In this document: positions 50,559 through 58,974 of the stretch, in pieces
Numbering within the stretch: position 1 is the first letter of the stretch
How the letters are laid out: each line of letters begins with the position of its first letter
From: JALOOB01 sp964387985
GTDB lineage: Bacteria > Chloroflexota > Anaerolineae > CG2-30-64-16
Direction of reading: 5' to 3'
Length of the DNA: 61,772 bases
Assembly (NCBI GenBank): GCA_964387985.1
Contig: CAYLZG010000009.1
Span: 1 to 61,772 of the forward strand
Translations under genes and position numbers: made by a program
Notes under the pieces: model-generated
The model's database searches: none
The model's input: the letters and a program-made list of their open reading frames with translations, nothing else
What the model was told of the DNA's origin: nothing

Positions 50559-51470
50559 TTATGGGCGATCAACCACTTCCGCCACGTATGCCAGGCTTCC
50601 GGCGATCACATCCAGCAGTGTAATCAGCACGCGCGCGCTCAGCGCGACCAAGACGGCCACACCAGGCGATGCCAGGCGGCCCAACAAAGCCGTGATAGTC
50701 ACTTCCGTGACGCCGAAGCCGCTGGGCAGAAAAATGGTCAGCATCGAGGCGGTGCCTGCCACGGACCACGCACCGATGACATTGGGCAGAAGATTCAAAG
50801 CGGGCGCCTGAAAAATGGCCAGGATGGCAAACAGCAGAACACCGCCCACCACCCAGACCACCACATACAACAGCAGCCAGGAATAAATCTTGGCCAGCGA
50901 GATGGCGGGCCCTGCGCCTTCCCTGGTAGCGCGCTGCAAGATCCGGCGCAGCGTGACGGGATTCAGCAGTCCGGCGAGGAGCAGGCCGCCAGCGCCGAGC
51001 CAGATCCAACGGCGTTCGGGCATGGCTACCATCAAGAAGGGCACGGCGATCACCAGCCCGGAAAGCCAGGTCAACGCGCCCTCCACCGCACTGCCAACCA
51101 CGACCGCACGCGAAGAGATGCCTGCACGACTGTACAGGGCTGCGCGGCCGCCCACATACCAGAGCGTACCAGGCAGCCGTTTGGCCGCATTGGCGAGGCA
51201 GAAGATGCGTGCGTGACGCGCCAGGCCCAGGCGACCGCCCAAGCTGGCCATGATGGACGCCCACCCGACGATGACGAGCGCCAGATCCACCGCATACCAG
51301 GCCGCCACTGCCAACAGCAGCCGCGCATCAGCCCGCAGCAGATGAGCGACCAGCACATCCCGCTCCCGATACACGATATAGCCGACGAAGGCCAGGCAGA
51401 CGGCCGTCAGCAGTAGCCCTGCTGCCGAGAACAGGGTGCGCCGGTCAAGATTGCGCCAGCGCTCCTTCAC
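50559..51470 (-). CDS. Flippase-like integral membrane protein (LPG synthase TM / UPF0104 family)
   Basis: The 303-residue protein has about eight helices and matches the lysylphosphatidylglycerol-synthase membrane domain family: FCLANAAKRLPGTLWYVGGR is the conserved NxxKxxPG motif, and IFLPSGFGVTEVTITALLG is the second signature (PGGxGxxE). Members alone are thought to flip or tether lipid-linked sugars; AglD-type relatives occur next to glycosyltransferases. The GTG at 51470 overlaps the stop of the methyltransferase gene (GTGA at 51470-51467) and is preferred over a GTG six codons earlier. It is the last gene of the leftward run from 57.3 kb. Confidence 0.85.
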   Translation of the reverse strand: MKERWRNLDRRTLFSAAGLLLTAVCLAFVGYIVYRERDVLVAHLLRADARLLLAVAAWYAVDLALVIVGWASIMASLGGRLGLARHARIFCLANAAKRLPGTLWYVGGRAALYSRAGISSRAVVVGSAVEGALTWLSGLVIAVPFLMVAMPERRWIWLGAGGLLLAGLLNPVTLRRILQRATREGAGPAISLAKIYSWLLLYVVVWVVGGVLLFAILAIFQAPALNLLPNVIGAWSVAGTASMLTIFLPSGFGVTEVTITALLGRLASPGVAVLVALSARVLITLLDVIAGSLAYVAEVVDRP

Positions 51471-52198
51471 GTTTCCGCTCTCTTGCACAGGAAGACGTGA
51501 CAGTTGGCCAGGTTCAGCGGCAGCACCAGGCTGGCGACGAGATGTGCGATCTTGCGCGGGCGGCGCAGATACCAGCCCCAGTCTACACGGGTGCGCGGGA
51601 TGGTGATTTCATACTTCACGACCCGCTCCACGCTCAGCCCGCTCTGCTCCAACATGCGCGTCCATCCTACCCTGGTGTTGTAGCGCTGGATCGGTTGGCC
51701 GTCATCGAAGGCATCACCATGCCCGGCCGCATAAGTCACGTTGCCGAAGAGGCTGAAGGTGTTGGGCAACAAGATGCATGCCACGCCGTCGCTGCGCAAT
51801 GTGCGGCAGATCTCCTGCATGCCGGCCAAGGGGTCGACAAAATGCTCAAGGCTGCCAATGCAGGTGACATAACCAAAATGCCGGTCAGGAAATGGCAGGC
51901 GCGCGCCGTCACCCACACAGAAGCAGGCGCGCCCGGTAGCAGATCGCGCCCGGCGGATGGCCGTGCCAGAGAAATCCAGCCCGTAGGCCTGGACCTGTGC
52001 CTGCCGGGCAAAATCCACCAGCGCGCCCTGGCCGCAGGAAACATCCAATAGCTGCCTGCCGGGCCGGGGATTCATCAGCTTCAACAGCCAGAGGTAGAAG
52101 GAATCCTGCAAGCGGATGCCTGCATCGCCGTAGATGTCATCGTAGGCGTGCTGGCTCTCCTCGCGATCGCGGATCTGCGGGTGCCAAATCTCAATCAT
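51467..52198 (-). CDS. SAM-dependent methyltransferase
   Basis: The 243-residue class I methyltransferase has QLLDVSCGQGALVDFARQAQ (motif I with SCGQG), AYGLDFSGTAIRRARSATGR (motif II), GDGARLPFPDRHFGYVTCIG and SLEHFVDPLAGMQEICRTLR. LPNTFSLFGNVTYAAGHGDA is typical of O-antigen-type methyltransferases. It overlaps the next methyltransferase gene by four bases (ATGA at 52198-52195) and the flippase-like gene by four. A role in methylating a sugar or lipid-linked intermediate is inferred from the locus. Confidence 0.9.
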   Translation of the reverse strand: MIEIWHPQIRDREESQHAYDDIYGDAGIRLQDSFYLWLLKLMNPRPGRQLLDVSCGQGALVDFARQAQVQAYGLDFSGTAIRRARSATGRACFCVGDGARLPFPDRHFGYVTCIGSLEHFVDPLAGMQEICRTLRSDGVACILLPNTFSLFGNVTYAAGHGDAFDDGQPIQRYNTRVGWTRMLEQSGLSVERVVKYEITIPRTRVDWGWYLRRPRKIAHLVASLVLPLNLANCHVFLCKRAET

Positions 52199-53169
52199 GT
52201 CGGCATCTCTTCTGCATCCTGGCCGCCCATCCCAGGCTGCGCCACGATCATCATCTCCGAGCCCAGCCCAAGCGTATCGGTCAACGCCAACGGCAGGGCC
52301 AAGGCCAGTCGCGCGACCGGGTTGTCGAACAGCCGCAACAAAAGCCCACGCAGGAGAGGACGAGCGATGGTTGTATCGGCCCAGAAGCGCAGGCTGAGGA
52401 GACCCACGAAATAGCTACCGCTGCCCGTGTGGAACCGGCGCAGGACGAAGCCTGCTTTTTGCAGGATGCGCAGCGCGGTCTGGCGAGAGAAGATGGCCAG
52501 GTGGCGCGGTGAGTCCAGTCCTGCCCAGTACGGCCCGAAAACGCGCGCATCCCAGCTGTCCAAAGAGGGCGTACGGAGGATCAGCACGCCGTCCGGAGCC
52601 AGGATGCGCCGGATCTCGACCAGCATCGCCAGCGGGTCGTAGAGATGTTCGAAGACATCCCACAGGGTCACAACATCGAACTGGCTATCCGGGAAGCACG
52701 CCGATGCCAGATCGCCATGATGGACCGCAATGCCGTAGTTCCTCCGCGCAAAGTCCGCGGCAGACTCGCTGGGTTCCACGCCTGCCACTTCCCAGCCAGG
52801 AAACCCTCGCATCTCGGCCAGGAACATCCCCGTCGCACATCCTACGTCCAGCAACCGCCCAGCTCTCCGGTAGCGCAGGACCAGGCGGCGCCGCTTGCGG
52901 AGACCATAACGCACGCTCAGGCGCAACAGAGACGGCATATCGCTCAGCTTCTGCGAGATAAAAGGCTCGTACGCTTCGGGATAGTATCGACCCATTTCTG
53001 TTGGGAGCGGCCGCGGGCTGAGGTAGACCAGTCCGCAGCGAGCGCAGCGCACCAGGCGAAACTCGCCCGGCACGCCGCACAAGCGGTCACGAGTGTCATG
53101 GAGCGACGTGTGGTCTGCGCTGCCGCACAGCAGACAGGATGTGATCTCGGAACGGACGGCCTCAGCCAC
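52195..53169 (-). CDS. SAM-dependent methyltransferase with N-terminal zinc ribbon
   Basis: The 324 residues start with a zinc-ribbon-like module: Cys12 and Cys15 (CLLCGS) and Cys42 and Cys45 (CARCGLVYLSPRP). The methyltransferase domain follows: RLLDVGCATGMFLAEMRGFP, GVEPSESAADFARRN, VTLWDVFEHLYDPLAMLVEI and ILAPDGVLILRTPSLDSW. This architecture is common among glycan-locus methyltransferases. Translation starts at GTG 53169 and overlaps the GT2 gene by eight bases. Coupling on both sides suggests joint production with the GT2 and the second methyltransferase. Confidence 0.92.
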   Translation of the reverse strand: MAEAVRSEITSCLLCGSADHTSLHDTRDRLCGVPGEFRLVRCARCGLVYLSPRPLPTEMGRYYPEAYEPFISQKLSDMPSLLRLSVRYGLRKRRRLVLRYRRAGRLLDVGCATGMFLAEMRGFPGWEVAGVEPSESAADFARRNYGIAVHHGDLASACFPDSQFDVVTLWDVFEHLYDPLAMLVEIRRILAPDGVLILRTPSLDSWDARVFGPYWAGLDSPRHLAIFSRQTALRILQKAGFVLRRFHTGSGSYFVGLLSLRFWADTTIARPLLRGLLLRLFDNPVARLALALPLALTDTLGLGSEMMIVAQPGMGGQDAEEMPT

Positions 53170-54067
53170 CGCGTGCCTCCGGCGCCAGGGGGATCCGATA
53201 GCCTTCCAGCGCGCCGCGTATCAGTGCTGCCGCTTGGGCGCGCTGCCCGCGCGCGATGAACCGGACCCACATCGCTGCTGTCTTGACAGCCACGAACCCG
53301 TGAGCCAGCGCCGCATCTCGGTGATGGGTATGCTTGCGATAGAAGATCACTTGCCCCCGCGCACGCCAGAACACCTGGCTGACCCCGACCTGTCCGGCAC
53401 TGGCCGACACCTTGTGCCACATCCGTGCCGCAGGGATGCAGAACACGCGGTAGCCAGCTCTTGCGGCCCGTTTGAAGTAATCCGCGTCCTCGTAGTACAT
53501 GAAGAAATGCTCGTCAAAGCAGCCAATGGCGTCAATCACTTCGCGGCGCACCAGCATACCGCAACCAGTGCCGTAGGTTACTTCGACGAGATCGTTCGCC
53601 ACCTCGCGATCCGGGATGCGCCGCGGGATGGGCAGCCAGCGGCGGTCACGATCTCCCAGGCGCCAGACACGATCGGCTGGTTCCATGTAGTAGATCGCGG
53701 GACACAAGATGCCGGCCTCGGGATGCGCCTCGGCCGCCTGCCCCAAGACCGCCAGCATTTGCGGATCCACCACGGTGTCGTTGTTGAGGATCAAAGCCCC
53801 AGCGCCACCACGCTCCAACGCGTAACGCATCCCGGCATTGACTGCGGCGGCAAACCCCAGGTTGCGCTGCATCTGCAGTTGGATCACCCGCGATCCGAAC
53901 GCGGCATTCAGCGCTGCGGGCGAGTCGTCGGTGGATGCATTATCCACCACGATCACCGACACATCCAGGCCTTCGGCAGCCCTGAAAAGCGACTCGACAC
54001 AGGCGGTGGTGTCAATCGCCAAGCTCCAATTGGGTATGACCACATACAACGGAAAAATGCCGCTCAC
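53162..54067 (-). CDS. GT2 family glycosyltransferase (rhamnosyltransferase-like)
   Basis: The 301-residue GT-A enzyme has VSVIVVDNASTDDSPAALNA, QRNLGFAAAVNAGMRYALER, LILNNDTVVDPQML (DxD-like NDT) and YGTGCGMLVRREVIDAIGCF then DEHFFMYYEDADYFKRA, all typical of the WcaA/RfbN-like GT2 enzymes that often use dTDP-rhamnose. The donor is not proven. The GTG at 54067 overlaps the upstream GT4 stop (GTGA at 54067-54064); an open TTG five codons earlier is less likely. Confidence 0.92.
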   Translation of the reverse strand: MSGIFPLYVVIPNWSLAIDTTACVESLFRAAEGLDVSVIVVDNASTDDSPAALNAAFGSRVIQLQMQRNLGFAAAVNAGMRYALERGGAGALILNNDTVVDPQMLAVLGQAAEAHPEAGILCPAIYYMEPADRVWRLGDRDRRWLPIPRRIPDREVANDLVEVTYGTGCGMLVRREVIDAIGCFDEHFFMYYEDADYFKRAARAGYRVFCIPAARMWHKVSASAGQVGVSQVFWRARGQVIFYRKHTHHRDAALAHGFVAVKTAAMWVRFIARGQRAQAAALIRGALEGYRIPLAPEARGG

Positions 54068-55227
54068 GCGTGGGGCCCCCAAACCTGGCGGTAAATCGCT
54101 TCAACTCGATTGGTGGCTTCGACCAGGTCAAACAGCGAAAATGCCCGCTTGCGCCCAGCTTCGCCCAACCGCCGCGCAAGGTCATCGTCACCGAGCACTT
54201 GGGCCAGCGCGGCGGCGAGTGCGGAACTGTCGGCCGGGGTCACGGCGATGCCTCCGGGCCCAACCACCTCTCCGGCCGCGCCGCCGGTCGTGGTGACGAC
54301 CGGTATGCCTGCAGCCATCGCCTCGATGAGCGGGAACCCGACTCCTTCCAACAACGTCGGCAGGACCAACACATCCGCAGCGGCATAGTACCACGGAAGG
54401 TCATTTTCGGGCACATAACCTGCCAGGATCGTACGAGCCCGCGCGTCACCCAGCGCGGCCTCGAAACGCTCCCGATAGCCTGCCTCCCATTTGCCCACCA
54501 TGAGCAGTTGTACCGGCGGCATTGCGTGGATGGCCTGCGCGAGGTACTCGACCCCTTTGCGCGGGGTGGAAAACCCCACGTAGAGCACCACCGGCATCTC
54601 GCCGGACAGGCCCAGGCGTGTGCGCGCTGCGTGCGAGGGTGGCAGTGCTCTGAATCGCTCGAGATCCAGGCCGGGATAGACCAGCGTCATGCGCGCTGGG
54701 TTCGCCCCGTAGTGCTGCACGAACTCGGCTTGCGTCGCCTGGCTGGGCATGAGGATATGACTGGCCCGGCGGACGCTGGGCTGCTCCATCAACCAGCGGG
54801 CAGCGGTGTAGTAGCCGCGGCGAAAGAGAAGGTTGCGCCAGCTCGTATGGTAGGGTTGGCCGCCCGCACTGGTCAAACGCTGCCGGAACGATTGAAATGC
54901 ACTGGCAACATAAGGGCCGCGGTAGGCGTAGGCGAAGTGCACGTCGGCGAAATGCACGACATCGAACCGAAACCGCTGCCTGTCCAGGTGCCTGGCTGCC
55001 TGCCACCCCAGGCCGATCCAATCCGCCCGTCCCACGGGCACGCGCACCACACGCAGCGCCTCGGACTGGGGGATTTGCTCCACGTGGGCGGCGGCTGACC
55101 GTTCGGCCGCAATCACAGTGACCTCATGCCCGGCCGCGACCAGCCCGCGTCCCAGGTTCTCGACATAGATGGTCAGGCCGGACGAACGAAACGGCGGGAA
55201 ATCCAGGGTGACCAGGCAGACGCGCAT
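54064..55227 (-). CDS. GT4 family glycosyltransferase
   Basis: The 387-residue enzyme opens MRVCLVTLDFPPFRSSGLTI and contains MPVVLYVGFSTPRKGVEYLA, ENDLPWYYAAADVLVLPTLL and GVGFPLIEAMAAGIPVVTTT, a full GT4 donor site with the E-x7-E-type Glu. Length is standard. Its ATG shares a base with the stop of the next upstream GT4 gene (55227). It belongs to a chain GT2-GT4-GT4-GT2-MT-MT-flippase running leftward from 57.3 kb. Confidence 0.93.
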   Translation of the reverse strand: MRVCLVTLDFPPFRSSGLTIYVENLGRGLVAAGHEVTVIAAERSAAAHVEQIPQSEALRVVRVPVGRADWIGLGWQAARHLDRQRFRFDVVHFADVHFAYAYRGPYVASAFQSFRQRLTSAGGQPYHTSWRNLLFRRGYYTAARWLMEQPSVRRASHILMPSQATQAEFVQHYGANPARMTLVYPGLDLERFRALPPSHAARTRLGLSGEMPVVLYVGFSTPRKGVEYLAQAIHAMPPVQLLMVGKWEAGYRERFEAALGDARARTILAGYVPENDLPWYYAAADVLVLPTLLEGVGFPLIEAMAAGIPVVTTTGGAAGEVVGPGGIAVTPADSSALAAALAQVLGDDDLARRLGEAGRKRAFSLFDLVEATNRVEAIYRQVWGPHA

Positions 55228-56288
55228 TACAACTCCCGGATCAGCTCGGCCAATTGATGCGCGATGATGGATGTGGACACGCGGCTTTCGAAGCGCGCGC
55301 GACCACCTGCAGCCAAGCGAGACCGCAGTGCTACATCCTCAGCCAGTGTCAGAACTGCACCCGCCAGGGCTGCCGGATCGCCCATCGGTACGGCCAGCAC
55401 ATCCTCGCCCGGCACAAACAGCTCACGCGTGGCCGCATTGTCACCGACAATCGTGGGCTTGCCCATAGCGACAAACTGGAATGTCTTGGTGGCAATCACG
55501 CGGCTGGCCTTGGGAATCGTTGAGAAATGGCCGCCCAGACAGATATCGGCGGCTGCAATGTGATCTGGCAGCCGCTCGGTGGGTATCCAACCAACAAAAT
55601 CAACGTTATGCAGCTCCAGGCTGGCCGCCAGTTGCTGGGCCTGGCGCAGGCCAGGCCCGTCACCGCCAACTGTGAAGTGGATCGCCGGCTGATCAAGGAG
55701 CAACTCAGCTGCCCGCAGGATCGTGAGCGCGCCGTGCAGGGGCAAGAAGGCGCCATAATAGAAGACCTCGCAGCCTTCCCTGAGTGCAGCCGGCGGCCGC
55801 GGAAAAAACAGGCGCTCGTCACAGCCAACATATACCGGCGTAATCTTATCGTACGGCACGGAAAAAGAATCGTGGAAATAGGCCGCATCCGCCGCCGTGT
55901 CAGTCAATACAAGATCTGCGACCTTACAGCTCTCTGCATCGAGCCAGAAAGCAAGCCGCCCCGGAATTGAGGCGGGCTCAAAGCGTTGGCGATCTTCGCA
56001 AAGCGTGTCGTAGGTCGACACAAACGCATCGAGCACAACGGGTTTGCGTTGCACCCGGCTCAATGCGATCGCCAACGGCTGCCCATAGAAACCCGCAAAT
56101 ACGACATCATAGGGAGGATGTTGGACAATGGTGCGCGCCAGGCCAGCTGCACTGCGCACGAGGGTGCCGTTCAGTTGCGACGTAAAGATGATCACGTCAT
56201 GATGCAGACGCAAAGCGGCCAACAGGACCCGGTTGCGAATATAACCTATTTCGCGGCCGGAGATGAACAGGATGCGGGGACGATTCAT
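55227..56288 (-). CDS. GT4-like glycosyltransferase
   Basis: The 353-residue protein begins RPRILFISGREIGYIRNRVL and has DAFVSTYDTLCEDRQRFEPA near the hinge, then FYYGAFLPLHGALTILRAAE and KASRVIATKTFQFVAMGKPT in the donor domain. The latter replaces the normal PEAFG-type Glu by ATKTFQFVAMG, so it is a divergent GT4 (similar to those in archaeal and chloroflexal loci). Function beyond a sugar transfer cannot be given. It lies 21 bases after the GT2 gene in the same transcript. Confidence 0.87.
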   Translation of the reverse strand: MNRPRILFISGREIGYIRNRVLLAALRLHHDVIIFTSQLNGTLVRSAAGLARTIVQHPPYDVVFAGFYGQPLAIALSRVQRKPVVLDAFVSTYDTLCEDRQRFEPASIPGRLAFWLDAESCKVADLVLTDTAADAAYFHDSFSVPYDKITPVYVGCDERLFFPRPPAALREGCEVFYYGAFLPLHGALTILRAAELLLDQPAIHFTVGGDGPGLRQAQQLAASLELHNVDFVGWIPTERLPDHIAAADICLGGHFSTIPKASRVIATKTFQFVAMGKPTIVGDNAATRELFVPGEDVLAVPMGDPAALAGAVLTLAEDVALRSRLAAGGRARFESRVSTSIIAHQLAELIREL

Positions 56289-56309
56289 GCGCGAAGATTC
56301 AACGCCGGC

Positions 56310-57263
56310 CTACATGCCTGTCCGTCGCCAGGGCCTGGCGCGGCGTTCCCGGTACACCATCTCTTCCAGCATCTTCCGATTCATGCTCACAGAATCTGCC
56401 ACCAACCCGATCAAACCGACCTGAAACCCGACAATACTCAGGATCGCGGCCAGAATCAGTGACTGGACGTGCCCGGCGCCGCCTCCGCCGATATAGAACC
56501 AGAGGAATCGCAAGCCAAGCACCAAAGCTGCGCCCACAAGTAGCGCACTGGTGGTCATGAACACGCGCAACGGTCGATACATCGTGTAGAACCGGACGAT
56601 GGTGATCGTCGAAAGCAACAAGAACGAGGGTATGTTTCTGATCAACCGGGATTCGCGCGTCCGCAGATTCGTTCGAACAGACACGTACGCGACCTTCATG
56701 CCGCGCTGCCCTGCCTGGATCAATGTCTCCAACGTATAGGTGTACTCGCTCAACACGGTCAGTCTCAACGCAGCCTCGCGACTGAAAGCTCGAAACCCGC
56801 TGGTTGCATCTGGAATCGGCGTACCGGCAGCTTTCTCCACCACCCAGCTGCCCAATCTTTGTAGGAAACGCTTGAACGGCGAGAACTCAGCGTGCGTCGC
56901 AACGCCGCGATCACCCACTACGATGTCAGCCCAGCCCGCCAGAATCGGCTCCACCAACTTTCCGATGTCCGTACCGGCGTACTGGTTGTCCCCATCCGTG
57001 TTGACGATTATATCCGCTCCGGCCGCCAGCGAAGCATCGATGCCGCTCTGGAACGCGGCAGCCAACCCCCGGTTATGGCGATGCTGTATGATGTGGTGGA
57101 CGCCCAACGTACGCGCGATCTCGACCGTGTGATCGGTGCTTCCATCATCGACGATCAAGTACTCGACTACATCGATGCCGGCCAATGTGCGCGGTAAATC
57201 GGCCACGGTCTGCGGCAGCGTCTCTTCTTCATTGTAGCAGGGAATCTGAATCACTAACTTCAC
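56310..57263 (-). CDS. GT2 family polyprenyl-phosphate glycosyltransferase (DPM1-like) with membrane helices
   Basis: The 317-residue protein has a GT-A domain with VIQIPCYNEEETLPQTVADL, EYLIVDDGSTDHTVEIA, NRGLAAAFQSGIDASLAAGA and DIIVNTDGDNQY (DGD metal motif), then DATSGFRAFSREAALRL. Two C-terminal helices (TTSALLVGAALVLGLRFLWF and LILAAILSIVGFQVGLIGLV) anchor it. This is the pattern of enzymes that make polyprenyl-phosphate sugars, the donors needed by the GT-C proteins of this locus. The GTG at 57263 is chosen by alignment. It is first behind the promoter at 57315-57344. Confidence 0.92.
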   Translation of the reverse strand: MKLVIQIPCYNEEETLPQTVADLPRTLAGIDVVEYLIVDDGSTDHTVEIARTLGVHHIIQHRHNRGLAAAFQSGIDASLAAGADIIVNTDGDNQYAGTDIGKLVEPILAGWADIVVGDRGVATHAEFSPFKRFLQRLGSWVVEKAAGTPIPDATSGFRAFSREAALRLTVLSEYTYTLETLIQAGQRGMKVAYVSVRTNLRTRESRLIRNIPSFLLLSTITIVRFYTMYRPLRVFMTTSALLVGAALVLGLRFLWFYIGGGGAGHVQSLILAAILSIVGFQVGLIGLVADSVSMNRKMLEEMVYRERRARPWRRTGM

Positions 57264-57314
57264 GGCGATTCTCGGGCTCGGCCTCGCGCTCTTCCGAAAG
57301 CACGTTCGCCGCAC

Positions 57315-57344
57315 ATTTTAGCACACCTGGCAAGTCGCAGCCAA
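57315..57344 (-). promoter_or_regulatory. Sigma70-type promoter for the leftward GT2-to-flippase operon
   Basis: On the minus strand TTGGCT (57344-57339) and TAAAAT (57320-57315) are 18 bases apart. The leader is about 45 bases. On the plus strand TACAAT at 57358-57363 may be a -10 for the divergent GT39-like gene, but no -35 was found for it. Confidence 0.55.
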
Positions 57345-57387
57345 GCAGGCGGTCGATTACAATTCAGTACCGCGCGGTTTTGATGCT

Positions 57388-58974
57388 ATGATGTTGCGGC
57401 GATCATTACACACTGGGCGACCCTGGGGGGTTGCCGTCTTGGAGAGTGGAGATTTGGGGCTTCGGCTTCGCACAAAGCACCTTACTTCTCTGGCACCCCG
57501 CTCGGCCTGTTTCGCAGCACTCGTCTTCATTCTGGCCGCCGGTGTCGTCCTCCGGGTGCGCCCTTATCTCTTCAACCGCTCGCTTTGGATGGACGAAGCG
57601 ATGCTGGCGCGCAATGTCGTCGGCCGGTCCTTCAGCGAACTCGCTGCGCCGCTGGATTACGCACAAGGCGCGCCCCTCGGCTTCCTGTGGGCCAGCAAAG
57701 CCTTGATCGAGGTGCTGGGAAACCGCGACTACATCCTCAGGCTAGTGCCGCTCATCTCCGGCCTGGTTGCCTTGTTCCTCTTTGCCAGGTTGTTGGGCAA
57801 GCTGGATCTCGGACCTTCCATCTGTGTGGCGCTCGCCGTCTACGCGGTGGGAGCCCAAGCCGTCTACTACTCAACGGAATTCAAGCAGTACAGCAGCGAT
57901 GCCTTGGTCACGCTTCTGCTCCTCACCGCTGCCATGCCGGGCTTGCGGGGAGAGGAACGGCCGAGAGACGATGCAATGCTGGCGGCAATCGGCGTGCTGT
58001 CGCTCTGGGCGTCGCACCCCGCGGTCTTCGTTGTAAGTGGAATCTTTGCCGCGCTCTTCGTAGAGCGGCTGAGAACGCGCGAGGCGCGCGGCCTCCTTCG
58101 CCTGGCAGGCATGGGCCTTGCGTTAACCGTTAGTTTCGGCCTTGTGTATCTGCTGGCGATGCGCAAGCTGGTCGGGCAACAAGTCTTGGTCGATTTCTGG
58201 CGCGGCGCATTTCTGCCACTGCCGCCCTGGGCCAACCTGGCGTGGATCAAAACTGCTATGACCGAAATGTTCGTGAACCCCGTCGGTCTCACCCTGCCGG
58301 TTGTGGGCCTCCTGCTCATGGTCGCCGGCTCGGTGCGCCAACTGCGGCTTCACTTGCCAACGGCGCTGGCCCTGCTGCTGCCCCTCCTGCTCGCCCTTGC
58401 GGCTTCGGGCTTGCAGGCCTATCCATTCCACAGCCGCATGCTGCTGTTCGCCGTTCCCCCGATCCTTGTGCTTGTCGCGCAGGGCATGGAGGCCGTTCGG
58501 CTGGCGCTGCACCGTACGCCTGCCGTGTCAGTGATTGCCTGGGCGATCCTGGCAGGCCTGCTGGTGGTTGGGCCCATCGATGCTGCTGTTAAGACCTTCG
58601 CACAGCCACAAGAAGGCGAACAGGTGCGACCCGCGGTCCAGTATCTGGCTGCCCACTGGCAGGCCGGCGATACGCTGTATGTTTACTACAGCAGCTATCA
58701 CGCCTGGGCGTATTACGCACCATCGGTTGGGCTGGATGTCTCCGACCACGTGATTATCGGCAGATATGCGAGGAATGAACCTGAGAAGTATCGAGAAGAC
58801 ATCCAGATCCTGCCGCGCCAAGGCAGGGTCTGGATGTTGTTCTCTCACGTGCATACCGGCAGCCAGGGCAATGAAGAAGATTTGATCTTGCGCCAGCTGG
58901 ACGGGTTGGGGCAGCTCACCAACGAGCAGCATTACCCCTATGCAAGCCTCTATCTCTTCATGATGGGAGTCTAG
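57388..58974 (+). CDS. GT-C-type membrane glycosyltransferase (GT39-like)
   Basis: The 528-residue protein has about ten helices and the GT39 signature SLWMDEAMLARNVVGRSFSE just after the first helix (Asp-Glu pair), followed by GAPLGFLWASKALIEVLG and YSTEFKQYSSDALVTLLLL (the second acidic loop). A C-terminal soluble region of about 110 residues follows. The donor is probably a polyprenyl-phosphate sugar made by the adjacent GT2. Two ATG codons in tandem (57388, 57391) start the frame and no Shine-Dalgarno is seen. Its stop TAG and that of clpC on the other strand use the same four bases CTAG (58971-58974). Confidence 0.87.
   Translation: MMLRRSLHTGRPWGVAVLESGDLGLRLRTKHLTSLAPRSACFAALVFILAAGVVLRVRPYLFNRSLWMDEAMLARNVVGRSFSELAAPLDYAQGAPLGFLWASKALIEVLGNRDYILRLVPLISGLVALFLFARLLGKLDLGPSICVALAVYAVGAQAVYYSTEFKQYSSDALVTLLLLTAAMPGLRGEERPRDDAMLAAIGVLSLWASHPAVFVVSGIFAALFVERLRTREARGLLRLAGMGLALTVSFGLVYLLAMRKLVGQQVLVDFWRGAFLPLPPWANLAWIKTAMTEMFVNPVGLTLPVVGLLLMVAGSVRQLRLHLPTALALLLPLLLALAASGLQAYPFHSRMLLFAVPPILVLVAQGMEAVRLALHRTPAVSVIAWAILAGLLVVGPIDAAVKTFAQPQEGEQVRPAVQYLAAHWQAGDTLYVYYSSYHAWAYYAPSVGLDVSDHVIIGRYARNEPEKYREDIQILPRQGRVWMLFSHVHTGSQGNEEDLILRQLDGLGQLTNEQHYPYASLYLFMMGV

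Noticed and set aside
54070..55098. 342-codon plus-strand open frame opposite a GT4 gene
   Set aside because: Antisense shadow of a full-length GT4; no independent evidence.
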